Source of the DNA: Clostridiales bacterium
GTDB taxonomy: Bacteria; Bacillota; Clostridia; Oscillospirales; Oscillospiraceae
Direction of reading: 5' to 3'
DNA length: 12,365 bases
Assembly (NCBI GenBank): GCA_004556345.1
Contig: SFHQ01000042.1
Coordinates: 1 to 12,365, forward strand
Both the position numbers and the translations under genes were made by a program. Below are positions 1 to 5,517 of the stretch, piece by piece. The notes beneath the pieces were generated by a model that was given only the letters and a program-made list of their open reading frames with translations, searched no databases and was not told where the DNA came from. The first letter of the stretch is position 1. The number at the start of each line of letters is the position of its first letter.

Positions 1-1
1 C

Positions 2-373
2 CCGGACGGCGACAAGACGCCTGCGACCTTCTCCGATGTGTCCAGCCACTGGGCCAAGGACGAGATCAGCATCGCCGCCAACCACGGTTGGATCAAGGGG
101 TATGAGGACGGTTCCTTCAAGCCCGACCAGAAGATCACCCGCGCCGAGACCATGACCTTGGTCAACCGCGTGCTCAAGCGTTTGCCTGAGACGAAGGATG
201 ACCTGCACAAGGACATGAAGACCTGGCCCGACAACCAGAACGAGAGTGCTTGGTTCTACCTGGCTGTCCAGGAAGCCACCAACAGCCACTACCAGAAGCT
301 GAAGAAGGACGGCACCCATGAAACGTGGGAGAGCATGCGCGAGACCCGCGACTGGGCTGCCCTGGAGAAGTAA
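2..373 (+). CDS. SLH-domain surface protein, C-terminal part (5' end outside window)
   Basis: This reading frame is open from base 2, so the gene starts upstream of the window; the Met at 38 is internal. The visible 123 residues hold one complete S-layer-homology repeat: FSDVSSHWAKDEI, then a GWIKGYEDGSFKPD stretch, then ITRAETMTLVNRVL. SLH repeats bind pyruvylated secondary cell-wall polymers and anchor exported proteins to the wall. After the repeat comes a charged tail of about 75 residues (WPDNQNESAWFYLAVQEATNSH and a W-rich end, DWAALEK). This fits the C-terminal extension found on some clostridial SLH proteins. The catalytic or ligand-binding part, if any, lies outside the window. The gene ends in TAA just before a strong terminator and converges on the MaoC-family gene. 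The SLH call is firm; the function of the full protein is unknown. Confidence 0.9.
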   Translation, partial: PDGDKTPATFSDVSSHWAKDEISIAANHGWIKGYEDGSFKPDQKITRAETMTLVNRVLKRLPETKDDLHKDMKTWPDNQNESAWFYLAVQEATNSHYQKLKKDGTHETWESMRETRDWAALEK

Positions 374-405
374 GTCTCCGCAGAAGCAACAGAATCACAG
401 AGAAA

Positions 406-460
406 AAAACCTCCTACCTTCTCATCGCGGAAGGTAGGAGGTTTTGCGTGGTTCTTTTTT
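406..460. terminator. Bidirectional rho-independent terminator
   Basis: Perfect 15-bp stem (406-420 with 431-445, AAAACCTCCTACCTT) and a 10-nt loop. On the plus strand a T-rich tail follows (445-460); on the minus strand the stem is followed by a run of seven T. It separates the convergent SLH gene and the MaoC-family gene and can serve both. Confidence 0.9.
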
Positions 461-469
461 CGGGGTGCC

Positions 470-1354
470 TTACCGCCACTCCAGTTCGCCGCGGTCCAGG
501 ATGGCTTTGCCTGTTTGGGCGTTGACGAAGCGGAAGGCCGCTTTGCCCTCTTCCAGCTTCCAGAGGTGGAGCTGGACGGGGGTGTCGGGGTAGAGGACGG
601 TCTTCATGGCTGCGAACATCCGGGTCAGCTTCTCCGGGTGGCCGGGGAAGAGCTGGGCGGTGGCCAGGCGGCAGACGTAGCCGTAGGCGCACAGATCATG
701 GACGAATGGCCCGTCCAGGCCCCGGCTGACGGCAACGTCCCGGTCCACGTGGACGAGGTTCGTGTCGCCGGTGAGGCGATAGAGCAGGTTTTGCGCCGCG
801 CCGATGTGGTCCTCGACCACAATATCTGCTTCCCGTTCGGGGATCGGGCTGGCCCCGCGGGGCATGGGCTGGCCGCCGTAGCCGCCCAGGGTGGGGAAGA
901 GGGTGGTGCAGCGGTTGGTGCAGAGCAGGGTGCCGCCCTCGTCAAAGACCTCGACCTGGGAGCGCACGGCCATGCCCCGGCCCTCGCCCCGGTCGAAGAG
1001 GTCGGTCAGCACATCCCGGTAGACAAAGGAGCCTTTGACGGCCGGGATGGGGCGGTGGTACAGGAACTCATAGTCCAGGTTGACGTAAGAGCGCTCCGGC
1101 CGGAGCAGCTCCTCCACCAGCACCGGGATGGCGCGGGGACGGGGGAGCTTGGGGGTCACGTTCACCGTGCCCCAATAGGGGGTGGCCCCGAAGGTGGGGA
1201 TGGCCTGCATCCCGTTTTCATAGGTGTATTGCGGCTCGTCGCCCTTGGCACCCACGGCCAGGGCGTAGAGGGCGCAGTCCCGCCAGTTGTAGGTCATGGT
1301 GCGCCATTCCGTGGCCAGGCCACGGAGCTGGGTCTCCCGTGTGTTTTCTGCCAT
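470..1354 (-). CDS. MaoC-family double hot-dog enoyl-CoA hydratase
   Basis: A 294-residue protein with the tandem hot-dog layout of type-2 (R-specific) enoyl-CoA hydratases: an N-terminal non-catalytic half (about 1-155) and a C-terminal MaoC half (about 165-294). The hydratase-2 motif is at 192-208 (YRLTGDTNLVHVDRDVA). It has the expected catalytic Asp197, Asn199 and His202, and FVHDLCAYG follows at 217-225 as the second signature. Members hydrate trans-2-enoyl-CoA to (R)-3-hydroxyacyl-CoA in fatty-acid or polyketide-type metabolism; the actual chain length is not evident. Two signature positions differ from the usual form (N-L-V-H instead of N-P-L-H, and HDL instead of HGL). ATG at 1354 is preceded by AAAGGAG, which overlaps the stop codon of the patatin gene 12 bp upstream, so the two are almost certainly co-transcribed. 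Confidence 0.85.
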   Translation of the reverse strand: MAENTRETQLRGLATEWRTMTYNWRDCALYALAVGAKGDEPQYTYENGMQAIPTFGATPYWGTVNVTPKLPRPRAIPVLVEELLRPERSYVNLDYEFLYHRPIPAVKGSFVYRDVLTDLFDRGEGRGMAVRSQVEVFDEGGTLLCTNRCTTLFPTLGGYGGQPMPRGASPIPEREADIVVEDHIGAAQNLLYRLTGDTNLVHVDRDVAVSRGLDGPFVHDLCAYGYVCRLATAQLFPGHPEKLTRMFAAMKTVLYPDTPVQLHLWKLEEGKAAFRFVNAQTGKAILDRGELEWR

Positions 1355-1366
1355 GGTCTTCTCCTT

Positions 1367-2275
1367 TTATTCTGCTGAGTCTGCGGATTCTGCCGCCGTG
1401 GGGTCTGCCCCGGCGGGCTGTGTGGTGTCGTCCTGCAAAAAGGCCCGAAGGGCGTCCAAGCGTTCCTCTGCCGTGGCCCGGCCAAGGTCATAGACGGCCT
1501 GGATCTTTTCCTTGTCGTGCTCGACCCGGTGGATGTCCAGGGGGGCCTCCGGCCGGATGACAAAGACGTTGCCGAGGGCCTCCTGCTCCCGGATATAGGC
1601 GGTGGCCTCGTTGTAGACCGCATGGCGCCTGGCCATGGTGCCCAGCAGGTTGGGGTACTGGCGGTAGACCAGGTTCATCAGGGGCATGAGCTTGTTCTTT
1701 TTCTTGACATAGTCCAGGGGCTGGGTCAGGATGACCACGTTTTTGGCATAGCCCTGGGTCTGGATGAATTTCAGGGGGATCGAGTCGGCGATGCCGCCGT
1801 CGAGCAGGTTCCGGTTGCCCACGGAGACGATCTGAGACGCCAGGGGCATGGAGGCGGAGGCCCGAAGCCAGTCCAGGTCCTCGTGGTCACCCGTCAAGCA
1901 GTTGTGGTAGACGGCCCGGCCGGAGCGGACGTCAGTCCCCACAACGTAGAAGTCCATGGGGGAGTTGGCGTAGGCCTCCCTGTCAAAGACATCCAGCTCG
2001 TCCGGGATCTGCCGGTAGCAGAAGTCCGCCCCGAAGAGATCGCCGGTTTTGATCCGAGAGCGCATGCTGCAATATCTTGGGTCCTGGCAAAAGGCCAGGT
2101 TGTAGCGCAGCACCCGCCCGATCTGGTGGGATTTATAGTTGCAGCCGAACACGGCCCCCGCCGAGACGCCAACGGCCCCGTCAAAGACGATGTTCTGCTC
2201 CATCATCACGTCGATGACGCCCGCGGTGAACAAGCCCCGCATGGCGCCGCCTTCCATCACCAATCCGTGCTTCAT
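1367..2275 (-). CDS. Patatin-like phospholipase / acyl hydrolase
   Basis: A 302-residue protein with all patatin hallmarks: an oxyanion-hole glycine motif near the N-terminus (EGGAMRG, 8-14), the nucleophile elbow GVSAG (Ser38) and the DGG motif at 159-161 giving the Ser38-Asp159 dyad. The pattern resembles the bacterial YjjU-type subgroup, predicted cytoplasmic lipid acyl hydrolases; no signal peptide is visible. The last 20 or so residues are low-complexity Ala/Asp/Thr/Pro-rich and probably disordered. The ATG at 2275 has AGAAAGGAA about 6 bases upstream. It lies 38 bp downstream of the Crp-family gene and 12 bp upstream of the MaoC-family gene, so a three-gene operon is likely. Substrate unknown; release of acyl chains feeding the hydratase is only an inference from adjacency. 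Confidence 0.9.
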   Translation of the reverse strand: MKHGLVMEGGAMRGLFTAGVIDVMMEQNIVFDGAVGVSAGAVFGCNYKSHQIGRVLRYNLAFCQDPRYCSMRSRIKTGDLFGADFCYRQIPDELDVFDREAYANSPMDFYVVGTDVRSGRAVYHNCLTGDHEDLDWLRASASMPLASQIVSVGNRNLLDGGIADSIPLKFIQTQGYAKNVVILTQPLDYVKKKNKLMPLMNLVYRQYPNLLGTMARRHAVYNEATAYIREQEALGNVFVIRPEAPLDIHRVEHDKEKIQAVYDLGRATAEERLDALRAFLQDDTTQPAGADPTAAESADSAE

Positions 2276-2313
2276 GGGTATCTTCCTTTCTGTGCGCGAA
2301 TTTCTTTCTTATC

Positions 2314-2991
2314 CTAGCACCAACCTGCGGATTTGTAAAGCAGGGTAAAATTTCGTTTGTCGTAGTCGATGAGGCCCTCCGCCTTCATGTGGGCCAGCTC
2401 GCGGGTCATGGCGGAGCGGTCGGTGCAGAGGTATTCGGCCAGGGCCACGCGGCCCATGGGGATGGTGAAGGTCCTGCTGCCTGCGGCCTCGGCCTGGCGG
2501 GAGAGGTAGGTCAGGAGCTTTTCCCGGATGGTGGAGCGGGAGACCACCTCCAGCTTTTCCACCAGGGCCAGGTTTTTCTCTGCGATCAGCTCCACCATGT
2601 TCTCGATCATCCGGTGGTGGAAGCGGCAGACCAGCTTGCAGGCGTGCAAGATGCGGTCGTAGTCCAGCAGCAGCACCCGGCAGTGGGTCCGGGCCTGGTA
2701 GGCGATGGTCCGGCGGCGGGCCTTGACGCAGGTGTAGCTCTCCCCGAAGAGGCTCCCCACCGGCAGGACGCTGAGCAGGGATTTCTTGCCGAAGAGGTCC
2801 TCGCTGATCATCTCCACCTCGCCCTCCAGCACCACCCCCATGAGGGGATGGACCTCCGGCGTGCGCATGATGAAGTCCCCCCGGCGGGGGGAAATTTCCC
2901 GGGCGCTGAGACAGCCCAGCATGGCCGTCAGGTCTTCCTCTGAGATGCCCCGGAAGAGGGGGCAGCTCCGCCGCAGTGCGTTTACGTCCAT
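2314..2991 (-). CDS. Crp/Fnr-family transcriptional regulator
   Basis: A protein of 225 residues when started at ATG 2991. It has an N-terminal cyclic-nucleotide-binding-like beta-roll (about 10-115, with the LEGEVEMIS and PVGSLFGES turns), a dimerisation helix (about 115-150) and a C-terminal winged helix-turn-helix (about 168-215, including MGRVALAEYLCTDRSAMTREL). No Fnr-type N-terminal cysteine cluster is present, and the phosphate-binding cassette does not match a classical cAMP site, so the effector is unknown. An upstream GTG at 3000 is possible but sits directly against the GGGAGG ribosome site, whereas the ATG at 2991 is spaced about 8 bases from it; I chose 2991. It leads the patatin and MaoC genes and is transcribed away from the flavoprotein gene at 3117, so it may regulate both directions. 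Confidence 0.88.
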   Translation of the reverse strand: MDVNALRRSCPLFRGISEEDLTAMLGCLSAREISPRRGDFIMRTPEVHPLMGVVLEGEVEMISEDLFGKKSLLSVLPVGSLFGESYTCVKARRRTIAYQARTHCRVLLLDYDRILHACKLVCRFHHRMIENMVELIAEKNLALVEKLEVVSRSTIREKLLTYLSRQAEAAGSRTFTIPMGRVALAEYLCTDRSAMTRELAHMKAEGLIDYDKRNFTLLYKSAGWC

Positions 2992-3014
2992 GGTGTACAC
3001 CTCCCATTGCGTTC

Positions 3015-3043
3015 ATTGTAAAATAGTTTGAGAAATGATGCAA
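3015..3043 (-). promoter_or_regulatory. Probable promoter of the Crp-patatin-MaoC operon
   Basis: On the minus strand TTGCAT (3038-3043), a 17-bp spacer and TACAAT (3015-3020) form a fair housekeeping-type promoter. The start would fall near 3008, giving a very short leader that still contains the GGGAGG site used by ATG 2991. Confidence 0.45.
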
Positions 3044-3069
3044 CTGCAACAGCCGATTTTTTGGATTTT

Positions 3070-3078
3070 TGTTATACT
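3070..3078 (+). promoter_or_regulatory. Extended -10 promoter of the flavoprotein gene
   Basis: TGTTATACT is an extended -10 element (TG-N-TATACT). No good -35 is visible 17 bases upstream, which is compatible with an activator-dependent promoter. Transcription would start near 3085, about 30 bases before the ATG. Confidence 0.5.
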
Positions 3079-3116
3079 AAGCTTATCCAAGCACGGAACA
3101 AAGGAGGAACTTTTTC

Positions 3117-3587
3117 ATGGAACACAAGATGCACAAGGCCGAGCGGCAGCTTTCCGACGCCGACACCATGGCCATCCTGAAGAAGGGCGACCACGGCACC
3201 CTGTCCGTCCAAGGCGACGACGGCTACCCCTATGCCACCCCCATCAACTACATCATCGTGGACGATAAGCTGTACATCCACTCCGCGCCCTATGGGTACA
3301 AGATCGAGTGCCTGAAGCGGGACCCCAAGTGCTGCTTCTCCGCCATCATCTCCGCCGAGATCATCCCCAGCAAGATCACCGCGGCCTTTGAGAGCGTGGT
3401 CATGACCGGCACCGCCGTTTTCGTGGAGGACCGCGCCGAAAAACAGGCGGCCCTGGAGGCCTTTGTCACCCAGAAGCACCACGGGTATGAGGAGATCGGC
3501 TTCAAGATGATTGAGAAGATGTTCGACAAGACCGCGCTGCTGCGGATCGACCCCATCTCTACCACGGGCAAGGCGTATAAGGGCTGA
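3117..3587 (+). CDS. Pyridoxamine 5'-phosphate oxidase-like (NimA-type) flavoprotein
   Basis: A 156-residue protein of the split-barrel FMN-binding superfamily, in the subgroup annotated as pyridoxamine 5'-phosphate oxidase family or 5-nitroimidazole-resistance NimA-like. Recognisable features are the opening helix (ERQLSDADTMAILKKG), the strand pair GTLSVQGDDGYPYATPINYI, then LYIHSAPYGYKIECLKRDPK, and the typical end ISTTGKAYKG. Family members bind flavin or a related cofactor and reduce small substrates; several confer nitroimidazole tolerance, but the true substrate here cannot be read from sequence. ATG 3117 follows AAGGAGG (3101-3107) with 9-base spacing. It is a single gene, divergent from the Crp-family regulator and closed by hairpins at 3614-3716. 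Confidence 0.85.
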   Translation: MEHKMHKAERQLSDADTMAILKKGDHGTLSVQGDDGYPYATPINYIIVDDKLYIHSAPYGYKIECLKRDPKCCFSAIISAEIIPSKITAAFESVVMTGTAVFVEDRAEKQAALEAFVTQKHHGYEEIGFKMIEKMFDKTALLRIDPISTTGKAYKG

Positions 3588-3606
3588 GGGATAAAGGCTG
3601 AGGTGG

Positions 3607-3640
3607 TACGGGCGGGCCGCAGGGGTCTGCGGCCCCTACG
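3607..3640. repeat. GC-rich intergenic palindrome (REP-like), possibly also a terminator
   Basis: A stem of 8 bp (GGGCCGCA 3614-3621 with TGCGGCCC 3628-3635) is bracketed by TACGGGC on one side and CCCCTACGG on the other, followed by GAGTTTTT. The bracketing resembles short palindromic repeats I remember from intergenic regions of gut Oscillospiraceae genomes. That resemblance is from memory and unverified. The T-run after it means it may act as a terminator for the gene ending at 3587. Confidence 0.45.
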
Positions 3641-3662
3641 GAGTTTTTCGGTACCTGAATAG

Positions 3663-3720
3663 AAAGACCGCTTGGGTCAGCACCGGGTTTGGACGGTGCT
3701 TGCCGAAGCGGTCTTTGTTT
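3663..3720. terminator. Bidirectional terminator between convergent genes
   Basis: Outer stem of 11 bp (AAAGACCGCTT 3663-3673 with 3706-3716), an internal loop, then an inner 7-bp stem (AGCACCG 3679-3685 with 3694-3700). GTTT follows on the plus strand and TTTCTATT on the minus strand. It lies between the flavoprotein gene and the end of mgtE. Confidence 0.75.
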
Positions 3721-3734
3721 GCCAGAGTATGAGA

Positions 3735-5114
3735 TCAAATATGCAGGATGGCGCGGGCGACCTGGAGATAGATGATCAGGGTCACCACGTCCACCACGGT
3801 GGAAATGAAGGGGCTGGCCATGACGGCAGGGTCCAGATGGATCCGCTCGGCCAGCAGGGGCAGCAGGCTGCCGACGGTCTTGGCGCACAGGACGGTGAAG
3901 ACCATGGTCAGGCAGATGACGAAGGCGACCGTTGCAGTCACGCCGGTGTTGTGCAGCAGGATGCGGTCCACGGTCATGAGCTTCACAAAGTTGCAGGCGG
4001 CCAGGGTGACGCCGCACATCACCGCCACCCGGATCTCTTTCCAGATGACTTGTAACGTGTCGGAAAACTCGACCTCACCCAGGGACAGGCCACGGATCAC
4101 GGCGGTGGAAGCCTGGGTACCGCTGTTACCGCCGGTACCCGTCAGCATGGGGATGAAGGCGGTCAGGGCGGTGCAGGCGGCCAGGGACGTTTCGTAGCTG
4201 GTCAGGACCATGCTGGTCAGGGTGGCGGAGAGCATCAGCACCAGCAGCCAGGGCACGCGGGACTTCCAGGTCTCTAAAATACCCGTCCGCAGGTAGGGCT
4301 TGTCGGAGGGGGCCATACCGGCCATCTTTTCAAAGTCCTCCGTGGTCTCTTCCTGCAAGACGTCGATGGCGTCGTCGACGGTGACGATACCGACGAGCCG
4401 ATTTTCCTGGTCCACCACGGGCAGGGCGCTGAAGTCGTACTTGGTGAACATCTGGGCCACGCTCTCCTGGTCCTCCAAGGTGTTGGCGGAGATGACGTTG
4501 GACTCCATGATGTCCTCGATGACGTCGTCGTCGTCGGCCAGGATCAGGGTCCGCATGGAGATCATACCGATGAGCTTTCGGTTGGTCTCGGTGACGTAGC
4601 AGGTGTAGATCGTCTCCTTGTCCACACCCACGCGGCGGATGCGCTTGATGGCCTCCTCCACGGTCATGTTGGGCCGGAGGCTTACGTACTCCGTGGTCAT
4701 GATGCTCCCGGCGCTGTCGTCGGGATACTTCAGAATTTCGTTGATCATCTTGCGCATCTCAGGGTCAGCCTGCTTTAAGATGCGCTTGACGACGTTGGCG
4801 GGCATCTCTTCCACGATGTCCACGGCGTCATCGACGTATAGCTCGTCGACGACGTCCTTCAGTTCGTTGTCGGAAAAGCCCTGGATCAGCAGCTCCTGCG
4901 TCTCCGGGTCCATCTCAACGAACGTCTCTGCGGCCAGCTCTTTGGGCAGTAGCCGAAAGAGCAGGGGCAGCTTGTCCTGGGGCATATCCTCGAAGATGGC
5001 GGCTACGTCCACCGCGTTCATCGTCACGAGAATGTCCCGCAGGGTGGTGTATTTTTTGCCCTCCACCAGGGCCGCCAGGGTATCCCCCAGCGTGACAATG
5101 GTTCTCTCTGCCAT
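3735..5114 (-). CDS. mgtE: Magnesium transporter MgtE
   Basis: A 459-residue protein (family about 450) with the full MgtE layout: an N-terminal superhelical domain (about 10-125), two CBS domains (about 135-195 and 200-258), a linking helix, and five membrane segments (about 285-455). The pore signature GTGGNSGTQAST is at 326-337. The DPAVMASPFISTVVDVV segment carries Asp442, corresponding to the Asp in the Thermus MgtE pore (Asp432 by recollection). The cytoplasmic domains are rich in Asp/Glu clusters, as expected for Mg-sensing gating. It is an inner-membrane Mg2+ channel. ATG 5120 is upstream but abuts the GGGAGG site; ATG 5114 has about 8-base spacing and is chosen. It is monocistronic, behind its own strong promoter (5362-5390) and a long leader, which suggests RNA-level control. 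Confidence 0.95.
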   Translation of the reverse strand: MAERTIVTLGDTLAALVEGKKYTTLRDILVTMNAVDVAAIFEDMPQDKLPLLFRLLPKELAAETFVEMDPETQELLIQGFSDNELKDVVDELYVDDAVDIVEEMPANVVKRILKQADPEMRKMINEILKYPDDSAGSIMTTEYVSLRPNMTVEEAIKRIRRVGVDKETIYTCYVTETNRKLIGMISMRTLILADDDDVIEDIMESNVISANTLEDQESVAQMFTKYDFSALPVVDQENRLVGIVTVDDAIDVLQEETTEDFEKMAGMAPSDKPYLRTGILETWKSRVPWLLVLMLSATLTSMVLTSYETSLAACTALTAFIPMLTGTGGNSGTQASTAVIRGLSLGEVEFSDTLQVIWKEIRVAVMCGVTLAACNFVKLMTVDRILLHNTGVTATVAFVICLTMVFTVLCAKTVGSLLPLLAERIHLDPAVMASPFISTVVDVVTLIIYLQVARAILHI

Positions 5115-5355
5115 TGGCATCTCCTCCCTTGCGTTTCAAGGCGCTGGCACAGCGCCCAGTTTCTGAGCAGGAGTAAGACACGCGGCAGACCGGTATCTCA
5201 TTTAGAGCGGACAAGGGGACGCCGGTCGTTCCGGCCCCTCTGTCTGGGTGCAACTTCGGCCTGCCAAAGTGCCGTTACTACCGCCTGCGTCCATTGTGTT
5301 TCACCTCACTTGTCCGTTGGATTCGTTGTCGTTGGGCCTTTTCCTTCCAAGGCCA
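5115..5355 (-). ncRNA. Long structured leader of mgtE, candidate cis-regulatory RNA
   Basis: The promoter at 5362-5390 implies a leader of about 240 nt, long for this genome segment. In RNA order it contains a 5' hairpin (GGCC...GGCC, about 5355-5334), an 8-bp enclosing pair (5309-5316 with 5208-5215), a hairpin CUUUGG-CAGG-CCGAAG, a GCCGG-AACGA-CCGGC hairpin inside GGGG/CCCC, and a hairpin GGCGCU/AGCGCC (5140-5156) just before the ribosome site. CCUU next to that hairpin can alternatively pair with AAGG of the ribosome site, so translational control is conceivable. Firmicute mgtE genes are often controlled by the M-box riboswitch, but I could not match the M-box consensus here. The 8-bp enclosing pair alone is near chance expectation; the class is unassigned. 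Confidence 0.35.
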
Positions 5356-5361
5356 TTCCTT

Positions 5362-5390
5362 ATTATAGAGATGCCCGGAATTTTTGTCAA
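5362..5390 (-). promoter_or_regulatory. mgtE promoter
   Basis: Exact consensus on the minus strand: TTGACA (5385-5390), 17-bp spacer, TATAAT (5362-5367). The start is expected near 5355. A strong constitutive promoter followed by a long leader fits control after initiation. Confidence 0.9.
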
Positions 5391-5408
5391 CCGAAATCCC
5401 AGGCATCT
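5369..5408. promoter_or_regulatory. Imperfect inverted repeat flanking the mgtE -35, candidate operator
   Basis: Half-sites AGATGCCCGGAA (5369-5380) and, on the opposite strand, AGATGCCTGGGA (5397-5408) match at 10 of 12 positions. They are separated by 16 bp that contain the -35 hexamer; one arm lies in the spacer of the mgtE promoter. No known regulator motif was recognised. Confidence 0.3.
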
Positions 5409-5443
5409 TGCAGGAAATTCGTCATTTTTATAAGGGCCATCCC

Positions 5444-5472
5444 TTGCCTTTTTTTCGGGTGTCTGCTATTCT
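5444..5472 (+). promoter_or_regulatory. Possible promoter of the SLH-GH18 gene
   Basis: TTGCCT (5444-5449), 17-bp spacer, TATTCT (5467-5472); each hexamer matches consensus at four of six positions. The leader would be about 40 nt. An alternative pair, TTGCAG/TATAAG at 5408-5434, has only a 15-bp spacer. Confidence 0.35.
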
Positions 5473-5517
5473 TTGGGGGAAATGTTCCAAGCTGTCAAAC
5501 CCTGGAAAGGAGATCCG

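Noticed and set aside
515..1378. Long open frame on the plus strand opposite the MaoC-family gene
   Set aside because: Shadow of a GC-rich coding gene; Gly/Ala/Val-rich low-quality protein with no recognisable domain, while the minus strand has clear hydratase motifs.
1517..2317. Long open frame opposite the patatin gene
   Set aside because: Same shadow effect; the minus strand has the Ser-Asp dyad and a ribosome site.
2992..3000. GTG start at 3000 for the Crp-family gene
   Set aside because: Directly abuts the GGGAGG site, leaving no spacing; ATG 2991 is better placed.
5115..5355. Cobalamin riboswitch in the mgtE leader
   Set aside because: A few segments (CCGAAGUUGCACCC, GAUACCGGUCUGCC) vaguely recall that class, but the conserved GGGAA and CCGCAACUGU-type cores are missing.
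5432..5455. Plus-strand terminator AAGGG-CCAT-CCCTT followed by T-run
   Set aside because: There is no plus-strand gene upstream to terminate, and the stem is only 5 bp; probably fortuitous.
5473..5517. Upstream ATG start for the SLH-GH18 gene
   Set aside because: It would put 15 residues ahead of a normal signal peptide; ATG 5518 has its own AAAGGAG.
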